The notes under the pieces are model-generated. The model searched no databases and was not told the origin of the DNA. It saw nothing but the letters and a program-made list of their open reading frames with translations. The position numbers and the translations under genes are program-made. This document shows positions 44,001-57,624 of a stretch of 64,000 nt of DNA, piece by piece (the first letter of the stretch is position 1; every line of letters starts with the position of its first letter). The DNA lies in NCBI GenBank assembly GCA_948567375.1, contig OX419760.1, positions 7,564,001-7,628,000 on the forward strand. The letters are read 5' to 3'. Source of the stretch: Lunularia cruciata (taxonomy: Eukaryota > Streptophyta > Marchantiopsida > Lunulariales > Lunulariaceae).

Positions 44001-46448
44001 TAAAAACTCCTCTTGTAGGGTAGCCCAATCCCCCACTTGGAATTGATGAAATTTAGCATTCACCTCTATATGCCCCGCATTTCCTACTCTAGCATAATGA
44101 AGATACTATCAAGGGAGTAAGAGGAATAGGAACCATGCTAACGCATCCAAGGGATCATGTGCCAAAAAATCAAGTGGTAACCAAAAATCCTATCTAGCTT
44201 TGTCATGGAATGTACACAGTAGTTTATGGAATAGATGTGGACATGGGAAACTATTTTCAAATAACCCCAAAATACAACCTCCCTAAGATGCTAACCATCT
44301 CACAACTCTATAAGTATTCCTTGAACTATCAACAAAGGGATAGAGGAAGCATGCATAATTGCAATGTTGTTGCTATTGATGTGGTTGCTTATCTAACATG
44401 AACATCCCAAGTGGTCCAATTATAGTCCTTGTGCATCCTTCCCATATGGGTCTTTACTCCTTGTGAGGTAAAGCATAAGTTACACATCGGGCATGGTGTA
44501 TCTTGAGTTGCTCTGGGCAGCCCCACATGGGGAAGTGTAGCCATAGCTAGCACAAGAATAATGACAATAATGCATGATGCTCCTCTCTATATTTCCCCAT
44601 ACCTACAAAACCACAACCTCTCACATCCCAACTCACATGATAAATTATTATCTCTTCAAACCCTAAAAACTATAAACTCTTGTAACTTTCAATTCTCATC
44701 TTAAACAATTTCAAACAAAGTTCTCATGGAACTAGAGCATGAATACAAAGATATTAGAATACAAATTTCTTTACCAATCACTCTCAATGTGAAATAATCA
44801 CTCTAAGCCCTACAAAACCTAAAAGTCCTCATACTTTCTAATCAATTCTCCACAAACTTCAATCTATGCACCAATGGAACCAAAATTGAAAAATGAATAA
44901 AATATTCTATTCATTCATGTGATATATACCGGTGAGCTCTCCAAAAATCTTAAATATCTATTCTCTCATCTCTCCTTCTCTCTCTCATTTCTCTTCTCTC
45001 TCCGCTAGCCCCTCATAGGGATTCAAAATAGAAGATAGAATATATAAAAGTGTAAAGGTAATTAAGATGTAGTAAATGAGGTGATAAAGTTAGCAACTTA
45101 GCTCATATAAGATCTTTGATTGTTCTTTATGTTGTTGAATAAATTTCTACCATAATATGTAAATAGGAGGAAAAGCATGTACTTGTTTTTGGTTTTCACT
45201 AATAGACCTACACTTGTCGCATAAATTTTTTTACATTGTATTTAGTAAGAAATATTAATTTTGGATCTTTTCCCCAATTTAAATAAGTGATATGTAAATT
45301 AATTATGTCTGTTCAAATACAATTCAAACACATCTCAAAATTACTTTCCTCAATTCCATTCTTGTCAAATAAAATGTCATCTAAACTCAATTAAAATAAA
45401 CTATAAGAAATATTTAGGAGTGTAGAATCTCACTTTATATATTCATCTCTTTTAAATTATGCAAAAAAAATTTGATATTATATATATCAAATCCCTTTAA
45501 GTTTTTATTTAGAGAATATCACAAGAACTATAATGATTATAATACATAAATGGACAAAACAAAAAAGACTATCTCTAACTCTTTTCTTTCATGTTTGCAC
45601 CTACTAGCTTTGCAACTTCTATATCAATATTTGTTTTTATAATCTTATTTTTTATCCATATGTAATACTTTTTTGTCTTTTATCAATACATTGATAAAAG
45701 ACAAAAAATTATTATTTTCAAAAGAAAGACATAATTTACATTAATTTGAGTACATATTTGATTCCCTTTGTAACAATATGGTGTTAAGGAGAAAGGAAGT
45801 ATAATAAATCTCTATGACCATCATTTAGAGAACTCTTCTATTTTTATAATATTCATGTTTAACAAGATTACATAGTGAATATGTTTACTATCATCTAAGT
45901 AACAAGTGAGCAAAACTGGAACAAACTACAATTTCTAAGGTTTAAATTCTAACTTCATGAAATATAGTTAGGGTTATACTTCCCACTGACAATGTTTACT
46001 CATATGATATTCTTGCCCAAGATATTCATAAGTGGTTTATTATATTCAAATAATAACATAAAAACTATAAATAAAATATAATTAACACATTAAATCATGA
46101 AAGATAACTTGCACTTCTTGGATGTAGCTAATCCATTGTTGCCTTGAGTTTTTCTTCCTTCAACTTCATCTTCCATTAAAACCTTTTGACCTTAAAATAT
46201 AATATATTTAAATAAATTATAATTATATTAATGCAATATATGAATACCTTGAATGGATACCTTCCATTTTATCTCATCAACACCTTATGAATTATTTTAT
46301 GGATTATACAAACACCTTGAATAAATTGTTCTTTACATTGGTCTATTGAGAAACTTAAAATTTTCATGGATGAAATGCATTTTGCATTTGATGGATTGCT
46401 TGATAAGCTTTTTTTAGATAATAGGTTACTTTTAGCAATATAAAAAGA
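44001..46448. other. AT-rich DNA without a supported gene
   Basis: Part of 44000-44600 may continue the reverse-transcriptase relic but I cannot read it. The rest is AT-rich. A near-perfect 40-base palindrome lies at 45669-45708. Confidence 0.45.
45669..45708. repeat. 40-base palindrome
   Basis: Perfect 19-base arms (TTTTTTGTCTTTTATCAAT and its complement) separated by AC. Confidence 0.95.
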
Positions 46449-46537
46449 GAGTCAAATACTCATGTTTATAATGTGTTGCAATATTTATGCAAGTGGATAT
46501 AAATATTGCAACACTTATAGATAGGAGTATTTAACTC
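46449..46537. repeat. foldback hairpin with arms of about 40 bases
   Basis: The inner 16 bases of the arms pair perfectly (GTGTTGCAATATTTAT at 46473-46488 with 46499-46514) around a 10-base loop. The outer parts (GAGTCAAATACTC with GAGTATTTAACTC) continue with a few mismatches. No target duplication is clear. Confidence 0.85.
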
Positions 46538-46619
46538 ACATCTTGTATAACTTGATATAAAAAATACCTTCATATATTTATTGAGAAATGCATTTGATCT
46601 ATGAAAACTTAACTATTAT

Positions 46620-47850
46620 TAGTGAGGCCAAAATGAAGAACAGTTTATTCATAGTGTACATATGATCCATTGAAACTTCAAAGGTATGGATGAGGCAAAT
46701 TAGAAGGCATCCATTCAAAGTATCCATACCTTATACAAAAGGTTATCTTTGATAAATCTCTTGGCAAGATATAGATTACCAAATATAAGGCTCTCTTTGA
46801 GGAATCTCTTGATGAGATAGTGATTTTTCCACACTCATTACAATGATATAGTTGTATGAAGAATCCGGCTATACTTCAAGATAAGCAATAAATATTCCTC
46901 ATTGCTTGTTTATTCAATCCACACAAATAAAAATAAAATAGAAGACTATCATCCTTCCTTGAAAAACATAACGTGAATGCTCCACAAGATGATATATCAT
47001 GCTTTAAAAAATCCTTCTCCATAAGAACTAGCAAGATTTTCCAATGATCTTTGACTTCCACCAAAACAAGGAATAGATAGGCCTACTAATAGGTGTGCTT
47101 TGAGGAAGAGAATCTATTCTAAATTCACACCTCAACTAAAAGCAAAATATTAAGTAGTTCAACTTAAACACGTCTATAAATATCCACAAATTCTTATCCC
47201 TTGTATGGCTTGATGTGGTCTTCCCATCCTTCATGCTTTCTACATGGTCTCCCTTTTACCCTTCAAATTGCCTTATTTCTTCTTAATCAACTCTTCCCGT
47301 CATATTTATATGAATTGAAAACACTTGTATCTCTCCAAAACACTCACACTAATATATTTATCTTACATCTTAAGTTTTGTAATGATGGAAATTTTCAATA
47401 AAGATGAAAACACTTGAGTTTTTTATGTGCAACTCAATATATGTTAGCTCAAAAACATCTATAAATTCTTGCAAAATCTCATCAACTACCTTTGAAAATT
47501 TATGCAATTATCTCTTCTTAATCAACTTTTTTGGCATGTTTATCCAAACAGCAAATATTTATATCCATTCCTTTATAGTTTTTCAACTTAACCTACACTA
47601 ATGTACTTAACTATTTTATTGAGTATTATGATTTTTAATATCAACAATAATTGTGCAAAATGTTGTTCTATACCTTGTGTAATCACTTGAAATTTATATT
47701 ATCCCCAATTTAATTGAATATAATGATTTTCAAGCCAAGATAATCCTAATATAATCTTATAGTATAGAGGTGTTCTTAGAGATTTTTTTAATTCTATAAT
47801 TCTGACCTAATCATGACTAGAATCAAACATGTATGCTATAATAAATGAAC
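46620..47850 (-). pseudogene. Gypsy pol relic, family of elements A and B
   Basis: The reverse-transcriptase part at 46876-47064 reads LMEKDFLKHDISS.GAFTL and LCGLNKQAMRN, with weaker continuation down to about 46620. Protease debris near 47690-47770 reads ILGLSWLEN with a YY line before it, like the ILGLPWLEHH motif of element A. The order is the same as in element A. A reverse copy of the dispersed repeat core (47195-47260) is inserted between them. No LTRs found. Confidence 0.7.
47195..47260 (-). repeat. dispersed repeat core, reverse copy
   Basis: CTTGTATGGCTTGATGTGGT, then CTTCCCATCCTTCATG and GGTCTCCCTTTT, complementary to the core at 27549 and 28780. Confidence 0.7.
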
Positions 47851-50800
47851 TTCCTTTCATTTAATATATGTGCAAGAAAATGCAACACTCTCATTGTAAA
47901 TTGAACTAGTACATAATTTTTTCTTCCACCTAAGTCTTATAAGAATGACATTGGAAAAAATTATAAAGATTAATGAAGTTATGTTTTTCAAATTCATAAA
48001 TGCATAAGAATTTATAGTATTCATTATATGCTTTTTGATTTATATCATGCACTACAATGCTTTCTCTTGTATTCAAGTTGTGTAATTTGTTGATTCTTTA
48101 TCATGCAACTTAGACAATATACACTACAACATCCAAGTTATTTATAATTAATATTTAATCTATTTCTTCTTATCCATAATCAAAAAGTGATTTGGATTGA
48201 ATAGCATCAATCTAAAAGAGTTACTTCATTCTCTTATGTAAAATATGCTAACATGACCTTTTGAGATCATGGACACACAAGTGTTGAATAAATAAAGCAA
48301 TCAAAATATTTTGTTAGTTGCCAAAGTTTTCTTGTAGGAATCTATATCCTTGTTATGATTCCATCAAGTATAAAATATCCATAAAAGAATCCAATGCTTC
48401 TCCTTTTATGAACCTATACAACTTACATATTAGACTTGTCAAAATAGATAACATAACTTTTTACCAGGCTTGTGTATTTTAGAAATAATTCAATCTTGTA
48501 TAGCTCCTAAAATATTGATGACTTGAAATATTAGATATTAATGTTCTCTTAAACTATTGCTAGTAGATTATGTTATACTTACTTTACTTGATAACTCAAT
48601 CAGAAGTTACTATGCCTTTGAGCTAGCTTGCAAACTTTAAGATTGTGTGATTTGCATCTAGTATGTTGTAGGTGTAAAAATATTGCTTGTAACAAATAAC
48701 AAATTTTCTACTTCTCTTACAACTCCCACCAATCATTTTGGCTTAGGTGAGAAGGCACATTTCTCCTCTTTCTAGAACAAAACATTGTTGTGATTGAGTA
48801 TGTGCTTTTAGAAATCAAGTTAGATGCATAGTTTATTATATGACCTAAATTACAAGGTTATGTACCTTTTCCATCCCTATTACTATCATTATCTATATCA
48901 AGAGAAATAAGAGTCTAAATCAAAATGTAAATTATGCTCGTCCATCTTTGACCATAATTGGAATTTGGAAATTTGAGGTATTAAGGATTCTCTTGATAAA
49001 CAGGAAGTTTACAAGAGAGTCTTATGAAAATATTTGTTTAAGAATTGAAGAAATTATACATACACACAACATAGATAAAAGATTCTTCATAATTAAAAAG
49101 GATTATTCAAGTGGACCATAGAGTCCACCCAAGTGATTCTTATCCTTATACTACTAAAGAAGACAAACATAGAAGATAACAAGTATTAAACATAGACTTG
49201 AAGAGGTAGATAAATAACAACATAATATATACTCCAGGCAGAGATAACCCAAGCCTATAAGAAGGTTCTTACGAGCCTTAATGGAAAACTGATCGTTAAG
49301 AACTTTCTATGAACTTTTCTAATAAGTACTGTTTGTTGTATCTTTCAAAACTCTATACAAGTCTAGTAGGATTAATTCCACTAAATTACTGTAATCATTC
49401 TTATATAATTTTCATACCATTCTATTTTCTTCTCTTAGATTGCATGATCAATGTTATGTCACTCTTCATCATTACCTCCACCCAATAAATTTTACACTTA
49501 TTTACATCTTCAATATATATTGAAAGGTTTTCATCCCATATTTATACTTGAGAGTATTATCAAAGTGAGGTTATATTACCACACAAATTTTTTTATAACT
49601 CTTGCAAAGACCATAAGCATTCAGAATGAACCTAACTATGAAAATTACTATAAAAGAAAAAATTAATTAATTAAGAGATAGTAATAAAAAATAATAATTT
49701 ATGGAAATGGATTAAGAACCATGAAATTTCATGGGTCATTCTTTTTACACACCATGTAATATTTTTACCAGATTCTCCATAAAGTGATATTGCAATTTAC
49801 AAGTTTTGTAATCATTACATTGTTTGAACTTGCTATTTGTTACTTTTTTACCCTCTTTGAAGAGTGTTCATGATAATCTTCCTTGATTACAAATTGTCAG
49901 TATACTTTGGATAATGCTACAACTTAGATAGTTTGATGACACTTATATAAACAATTAGATGGTTTGTTTCAAATCCGCCTATAGCTTATGCAATTAGAAA
50001 AAGGTTAAAATAAGCTAAACCCTAAACTGAAAAGTGATTTTTTGAAGTAAGTAAATATTTTCTATTTGGTGAGTATTGTTGAACATTGTTTGCTAAGAAC
50101 TAAATAACACATTTGAAAAATTTAGAGATTTATTTATTTATTTTTATTTATCTATCATTGAAATTTATTTTGTTCTTTGGCTACAAATACAAACAAGTAA
50201 TAAAGATATAGATGTTAACATATTCCCTCAAAACACTCTACTTTTAGAATTATAACTTTATCTAATTAAGAGTTTTACAATTATAAAGTAGTATTGTTTA
50301 TCTAGTTTGTATTTTTTTGAATACACTTAAGCCTATATTTACTAAAATCTATTTAATTTCTTCAATGTAAATTTAATACAGCTAGAAAGCTCAATTTGAA
50401 TATTATATATATAAATCTATTAGAGATAAAGCTCGCTCAACATGATGGATCTATTTTATATTTTAAATCTTATGATTTTAATCAATTTTACTAATCAATC
50501 CAAAATGTGATTATCACAAAATCTTTAAAGTAATTAACAATAACAATAGTAATTGACATTGATTGATTGATTGATTTATTACGTAAGCTATTCTGAATCA
50601 CATGTACTAGATACATAATAAATGAAAATCCAAACTGATTCGTGAGTACTAACTACTTGAATTGATTAGTTTTTTTATACTAACTAGTATAGATGTCACA
50701 AATACATTCTTATCTTTTACATGAAATATTTTTAGTAAGCAATGGATGCATACTGGTGAGAACAGTCTTTCATATGATGGTATTGAAGGCTTATTTAAAT

Positions 50801-53800
50801 TATTATAACTTTTATAAGAATATTGTTGAAAACTGAATTTAGTTATTTGGTATTTGCATGTGTGATTATGAATTCTAGTTCTCATATGTAAGCTTATGAT
50901 TAATAATATCTATAAGTTTACATAATTATTATTCATCTTGAGATACACCATGTTTAATCTTTTATTGTTAAGTTTTTTTACTTCCATTATATTTAAATAA
51001 ATAAGAATAGATATAATTCATACTATGTTATATAATTTTAATATATTTATTCATGATAATAAAAGTAATTTTTTAATTACTTATTGTCTTGTATCCATCT
51101 TGGTTTATGTGAACTGCTTTATATTTCAAAGCAAATGTTCAATGTACTAAGATAGTAAATCAACACTTTTATTTAGAAATATTAGGTGCTTAAAGTCACT
51201 AGAAAACTCTCAATATATTAAAATATATATATGTATTATTAAATAATAGTTTTAAGAATTGTAGAACCTTTGGAGGAAAGAAGTATCAAAATTACATTAT
51301 CTCTGGTATCTTAAATAAATATTTATTGAATCCTTTGTGCTCTCTGCTCTCCTCTCTTTCAACGTTTGTTATATATATATTTATATATAATGGATTCTTG
51401 ACAATGATGTCTAGTGATAGTAGCAAAATTATTCAAAATTAAATATATAATTATCATGGTTACAAAACATGGGAATTTGAACTATATTTATATTGATTTT
51501 CTAAGCAGAGTAATCAATTGCATATTTTACTAACTCACAACTAATGTTTAAATCTCATTTAATATTCGGTAATCTTGTTAACCTATGACAAAACTCATTG
51601 ATGTTACTTGGCCTTAGCTCGTCGGTGACTCCTTATCCATCTTCATTGATCACTCATCTAGCCTTGGTTATGTTACAAACTCTAAAATTATCAAAGTTAT
51701 CAGAGTTATTAACTTAAATTTAGTAGTAAAACTTAGATTTTGACCAATAATCAATGAAGTTGTTAATACTTTGACATGGTTAAATATATAGACTCCAAAG
51801 AAGTCACTTGGAACACTGCCATGATGAATTGCCAAGAAATTTACAAGAAGGTATATCAAGTTGCACACTCTTATTAAACGTCCATAGTTTAAGATCATCT
51901 AAAGGACTTGTTAAACTATAAGTGTGAAATAGAAATGAAAGTCAAAAGAATAGGAAAGGAAAACAAAACCATGAATGAAAGTGGTATTATTTGCTAAATG
52001 GTCAAATAAAAAAGATAAAAGACAAAAATAGAAACAACATTGTAATCATTTGAAAAATCATGAAGTAGAGGAAAGGATACATTCAATCAAATAAATAAGT
52101 AAAATGTCATCCTTTTATATATTATGAAAATTATAATATTAAATTCATAATATCAAAAACCGAAATTATATATAAAAAATGTGTAAATAATTGAAAATGT
52201 TTACTCCAAGATGATATAAAATTGAACTTTTAAAGATATCATGCCAAATTAGTTATGAAAGACCCTAAAATAGGTCAAATAACACATGTTTACTTCAAAC
52301 CTAATATAAGCTATATACCCATCTTTTAAGGTTTATCTCACTTAATGGAATTGATTTTAAAACTATTTTTAGTAATGCAAGTCAGAGTCCTTCAGAAATA
52401 TTATAATTTCTTATAGTGTAACAAAAATTGCATCTCATTCAGATACAATATGAGTTTCTCATAAGCTCCAAATAATTCATACCTCTACTTATCATTTATC
52501 ATATTAAGTAAAATATTGAACTCAAAATTTAAGAATACAAACTATTTGCAAGAAATTACAAATGTACATCGAATTAGCAATACTTAAATTATAAACAATA
52601 AATTTAGATGATATGAATAACTACACAAAGATTGACCTATTAATATTCAACTTCAAACTTCTAATTAATTACAATCTATAAATTGAAAATTACATCATCG
52701 AATAGATCATTTCTATATAAATGTTCTGATCAATCATACTCATTCATCTGACTATCTTCAACATGATATATAAATCAAAGGTCATAAGTTTGCACTTGGT
52801 ATTTCTATAGCATTGTGAACAAGGACATCCTATATTTGAATATCCATGCTATGATTATATATTCACATACACATGCATTTTATATATAACATATATACAT
52901 GTATTATATGAATGAAGTGAATATAAAAGCAGTATATTTAATCTTAGTATGTTATAGCTATGATGTAAAATCATAGTGTATGATTTAGTAATTTCTCATT
53001 GACATATTCTCCCCTCCAAAAATAGAGGATGAATTATCTCCAAACATATTAGCATCATATACAAGAATGTATTGTACTAAGTATTCTTTTATGATGGAAA
53101 TATCTGATATGCAAATATGGACTTAACGCATTTGATGAATTTAAAAATAAAACTTGATTCTATTTAGAAGCTAAAACAAGTTGTAAAATAATATAATTAA
53201 TAAAAATTATTATATCACTTGAGTTTTATTTCAATCTAAGTTTAAGTGGTTGAAAGTGATTTCATGACATATTTAATATACAATATACATAATTTATTTC
53301 CTTTTTGGCTGTATTATTATTTAAATCATCAGTTTAAACAATCAAAGTATAGATCATTACAAAAAAGTGGAGGTTACAGATATAATAATGACTCAAATAG
53401 TAGTACACTCTCACCAAGTATTCACTCATTTTGTGTAACTGACTTCACTCTCAAGTCAGTTAGTACGTTCAATACAAAAAGTGAATATATATTAAGAAGA
53501 TGGTATATTCTCTATATTTATTTAGGAAAAAGATGGAAACAGTGATAAAGAACTACCTAAAGTATTCAGAATACTTAGTTTTAAATAATTAATATTACTT
53601 ATCTTAATTCAATTTACACTTTGCTTAGAATACAAGAAGGGTTTATCTAACTTGAGGGTTTAATTTTCTGCTAACATCCTATTATTATTTTCCTGTTAAT
53701 ATATAATTATTTTGATCCAGGTGTAATGTTGCTTCAAAGATGTAATAAGAGTAACCTATATAATAGTAACCATTCATCTATTGAAGCCCTTGAAGCTTAC

Positions 53801-53852
53801 CATGAGAAGAATAGTTTTTAGACATTCATTGATTCGATGGTTAGATAATAAG
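47851..53852. other. AT-rich DNA without a supported gene
   Basis: Six kilobases of AT-rich sequence. The stretch from 47850 to 48900 may hold more Gypsy debris that I cannot place. Beyond it no protein, LTR edge or RNA gene is recognised. The ORFs present are all below 100 codons and composed mostly of Ile, Lys, Asn, Phe and Tyr, as expected by chance at this composition. Confidence 0.5.
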
Positions 53853-53970
53853 TAACTTATGAGAGCCATAATTCATCATAGTTCAGACTCGAAGAGAAAG
53901 AAGATAATGAATAACTTATGAGAAACATCATTCATCATAGTTCAGACTCAAAGAGGGAGAAGATTGCAAT
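53853..53970. repeat. 59-base tandem duplication
   Basis: Two units (53853-53911 and 53912-53970) share TAACTTATGAGA, ATTCATCATAGTTCAGACTC and AAGAGAGA-like tails. Confidence 0.85.
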
Positions 53971-54035
53971 TCCTTAGCTCTGCATTTTAATTCAAGTTAA
54001 AAAATAACTTCTAATGCATTTTCTATGCTTAAGAA

Positions 54036-54095
54036 ATGCTCTTGATGGGACCTTCCCATCTTCTTATTTTCGTGCTGTGTCACTTTTCTTTTCTA
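54036..54095 (-). repeat. dispersed repeat core, reverse copy, decayed
   Basis: TGCTCTTGATGGGACCTTCCCATC and then GTCACTTTTCTTTT resembles the complement of the core at 27549, more diverged than the other copies. Confidence 0.5.
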
Positions 54096-54226
54096 TGTCT
54101 AAGAAAATCTTAATAAAGCAAATCCTACCTAAATCAATACTTTTATTGCGAATCGTGGTCAACAAAATGAAAAGCAGTTTAGTTTCTGTAAATCTGTAAA
54201 TCGTATCCTCATGCCTTGAACCTTTG

Positions 54227-54260
54227 AATAAAGATTCTCAAAATGGTAAGAATCTTTATT
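54227..54260. repeat. short perfect hairpin
   Basis: AATAAAGATTCT and its exact complement around a 10-base loop. No T-run follows that would suggest a terminator. Confidence 0.9.
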
Positions 54261-54487
54261 GATGCTTTGGGTATGAATGTCATTGACCACGACTGCAAAG
54301 TCAGTTAGGATATTTTGGGATCTGATCATAAAGTTCAATTAAGTCCTAAAACATAGGAAAAGGAATCTACGATCTGTAAATCCAGATCGTTGGTCTTTGG
54401 TATATTAATAGGAGCTCCAAACCTGACGCAAGAACAAGATAAAATATAATTCTAATACTTCACCTTTATCCATGGTAATATCCTCTT

Positions 54488-54630
54488 TTCTCTACATACT
54501 ACGTGTTAAAGTCACTAAATAAAATAGAATAAAAGAAAGAAAGAGAGAAGAAGTTTTTCTATACACACTATGTGCTAAAGTCTATAATAAAATGCAATAA
54601 AGTTAAGAAAGAGAGAAAAAGTGGGAGAAG
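54488..54630. repeat. diverged tandem duplication, about 70 bases
   Basis: Two units sharing TCTA.ACA..ACTA.GTG.TAAAGTC, AATAAAAT..AATAAA and AAGAAAGAGAGA. Confidence 0.75.
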
Positions 54631-56505
54631 TATACTTTAATTTATAGAATTTTTAGAAGACAAAAGGTAATTCTACTCAAATTCTAGAATTAATTTATAT
54701 GAAACATGATGTATCTTTTGACAGATGTATGTATCAAAAGTATTAGAAACGTTAGAAGTAAAGAAACAGTTAGATCCAACAGCAATAAAAGTAAAAAGGA
54801 CAAAGTGATTCAAATAAATCTTATGATTGTGATAACTTTCGAGGCAACATGAGAATCACTCCAATGCTATTAGAGGGTAAATTCTTGGTCTCGAATGAAA
54901 TATTATTTTATATTCTACTGGTATATGATGCCAAAATAGACCTGGAGGTGCAGTTCTTACAGACAGCCCAAACGGAACCTACATCAATAAATGTTTAAAA
55001 GACATTCTATACAGTGCTGACCTTATGTAAAATAACTACAATTATAAAATATAAAACTATACATCGTAGGAAAAACGAAGGATCACTTATAAAGTAGGAT
55101 CTGGACCTACACATCTAAATTCAGAGGGACCTTTTTAGAGCTCTGTCAACCATCATATCTATATTCGTAGCTGCTGCTAAATACAGTTCAATCTAGTCGT
55201 TGTGTCTGAAAAGACTATAGCTGAACTAAGTTACGATATTCAGAACAGTTTTAACCGTCCTGACCTCATTTGAACTTCTTATTTTGGAAGTTTAAAAGCG
55301 TTTCAAATTTTGCTTTTTCTAGTTCGCTAAATAAATCACACAGGTGGACTTAGTTTTAATTAAACTTCTCCAGCCATTGTGCGAAACTTGGAGTATCCCC
55401 AAATTTAGTGGCAACTAACTGGATTTAGTCATCACGTCGGAAGAAGAGAAAGGACCACTCTATCATACTTAGATACAACATTCAATACCAAATGAGTTTA
55501 AAACGCTAATCCAGCTAAATTAAGTGTGACTCAGAGATGGAAGCCTCTCTGAGTCACACTTGGCCCCTCGGAGCTGGAAATAAAGACCGTTGAGAACTAC
55601 ACTTAGTAGTAGATATAGTATAAGGACAGTGCTATAGTATAACGAATCCTGCGCTAGGCTAGGCGTGACCTCTAGTAGGCTAACAAAGTTCGCACACTGA
55701 CAAACTGTATCTTATTATTCGGTTACTAAGGCTTGACACATGACGGTGGTAGTGTTCACATTTTAAGATGTACTTCCTATAGAATAGATCCTATTCAAGC
55801 ATTGTTGTATAAAATAAAATACAATATAAAGTACTATATAGTAGGATAAATAAGAAAACGCTAGAATCCTAGGACAAATATATTTTAGTGGTAACTGATT
55901 TTTAGATAACGGATGGTATTATTATTTGCATATAGATGATATACTTAACCACTCGAAAAGGATCTCTGACATTCTATAAAATCAGTAAAAGAGAAATTGG
56001 AGTATTCCCAACAGAACAGTGGTAATCTCATTTTAGGTTATTTAGACATGTATCAAAGGAGATAATTGTGAGTTATCCCAAGCTGTTGTCATTTCACGTA
56101 AATGAGATATCTTCTTACATTGTTGGCAAATTTTGTTTGTTTGTATTCTTTAATATAATTTGTAATCATAGTTTGAGTATCACTGTACTCCTTGTATTTT
56201 AAGATTTTTGATGTTTATTTTTTCTTGGATAGGTCTTATTATATTTGCAATACGTTTTATATTATAAGTGATTTATTTAAAATAGCAAGATTTATTTTAG
56301 AGTTATATATTAAAATATAAAGAGATTATTATAATACTAGAACAGTTTTGATATTTATTCCAGTCTTATAAAATAAGAATAATATTGAGTTACTTGATTT
56401 AAATACTGTTTATCATTAATAATATATATTATATGAATCAGTATTAGATTCTGAAATGAGTGAATTGTTTTCACTCTTAAAAAAACTAGAAATCTAAAGA
56501 ACTCT
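54631..56505. other. unassigned DNA, possible Copia relic
   Basis: From 54.85 to 56.1 kb the composition is less AT-rich than its surroundings. Near 55910-55950 one frame reads YYYLHIDDILNHSK, vaguely like the Y-V-D-D box of Ty1/Copia reverse transcriptase. No second motif is convincing, so I leave it unassigned. A strong hairpin is at 55522-55561. Confidence 0.35.
55522..55561. repeat. perfect 16-base inverted repeat
   Basis: AAGTGTGACTCAGAGA and its complement with an 8-base loop TGGAAGCC. Confidence 0.95.
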
Positions 56506-56693
56506 ATTAACTTTTACCTATATTTAAGTTTGATTAGATAAGACTAGTTGGAAATATTTTCTTAAATTACAGCTATATTAACTAGCTTGCCTTTTCAGTA
56601 TTAACTTTTACCTATATTTAAGTTTGATTAGATAAGACTAGTTGGAAATATTTTCTAAAATTACAGCTTTATTAACTAGCTTTCCTTTTCAGC
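56506..56693. repeat. 94-base tandem duplication, recent
   Basis: Two nearly identical units (56506-56599 and 56600-56693), each with TTTACCTATATTTAAGTTTG and GACTAGTTGGAAATATTTTC, differing at only a few bases. It lies about 0.9 kb before the glucanase start codon. Confidence 0.95.
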
Positions 56694-57167
56694 ATCAATA
56701 CTTTAATGTCATGTGAGCATAATGAAAAAATCTGTAGTTAATTTATTTTTAAATAGACACTATTTCATTCTAATATAAAATTTAAATTTAAGTCTAAGTA
56801 CTTAAATATATTAATACCTCCAAAAAGACAAAATTTTATTCTATATTCATAAATATAAATTTTATTTATAGTCAATGTTTGTTATAATTTTATCATCATA
56901 TACTGTATACCATACATACAATTGACATGAAAAATTAATATTCTTCTCTTCAACCCAACAAGAAAGTTTTGAAAGCATATACCCTATACTTTAAAAGGAA
57001 ACCAAAACCCCTTAACGTCACTATATATGTACCTACTCTACGATGAGTACCTATAACTGTGAACTGTTACGGCGAACGGCGGGCCTTCGTATCCAAAACG
57101 GCGCTCTGTCCAGACAGGGACACTTGAGGCTCCGCCAGATAACGGGTCAATGGTACATAATGATGGG

Positions 57168-57176
57168 TTAGGGTTT
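57168..57176 (-). promoter_or_regulatory. telo-box upstream of the glucanase gene
   Basis: TTAGGGTTT, the complement of AAACCCTAA, 449 bases before the start codon at the AT-rich to GC-rich boundary. Telo-boxes are frequent near transcription starts of growth-related plant genes. Its action here is inferred from position only. Confidence 0.45.
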
Positions 57177-57624
57177 TTAATTTCCGGCCGGGTGAACATT
57201 CATTCTCTTTAGATAAAACGAGTGTGAATCGGATTCGGTCTCTAAAAGTGCAACAGGAGTAGCAGACGCAGATCAATGAGTGATTTCTCTCTCGAGCTGC
57301 GCTTCTGCAAGTAAGCGAGCTACACCGAAGTGCACTCTGTGTAACCCATCACTCTTGTTCCTGTTGCTGCTGCATCGTCATCTCAAGGAGTTTATTCCTC
57401 TAGAAGTTGTTTGTCTTCTCTAAGAATGCTTTATTTCGTGATCCCTTGAAATCCCAAGTTGTCGTTGTTGCTACAGCTGCGAATAGGTGATTACATGTTG
57501 CGAAGATAGTGAAAGGAAAATAATATTGTGAGTAAAGTTTGTAGAAACCAGCGTTTTATAAGAGTAGAGAGGGACAATCTCGGAGAAGGAGAAAAGTCCC
57601 GAGATCGAAGGCAGGTTAGTTGCC

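Noticed and set aside
54227-54260. Hairpin as a transcription terminator or miRNA precursor
   Set aside because: No adjacent transcript or T-run, and the stem is too short for a plant miRNA precursor. Kept only as a structural repeat.
55910-55950. Ty1/Copia reverse-transcriptase box
   Set aside because: A single HIDDI-like stretch with no second motif in order; not enough to call an element.
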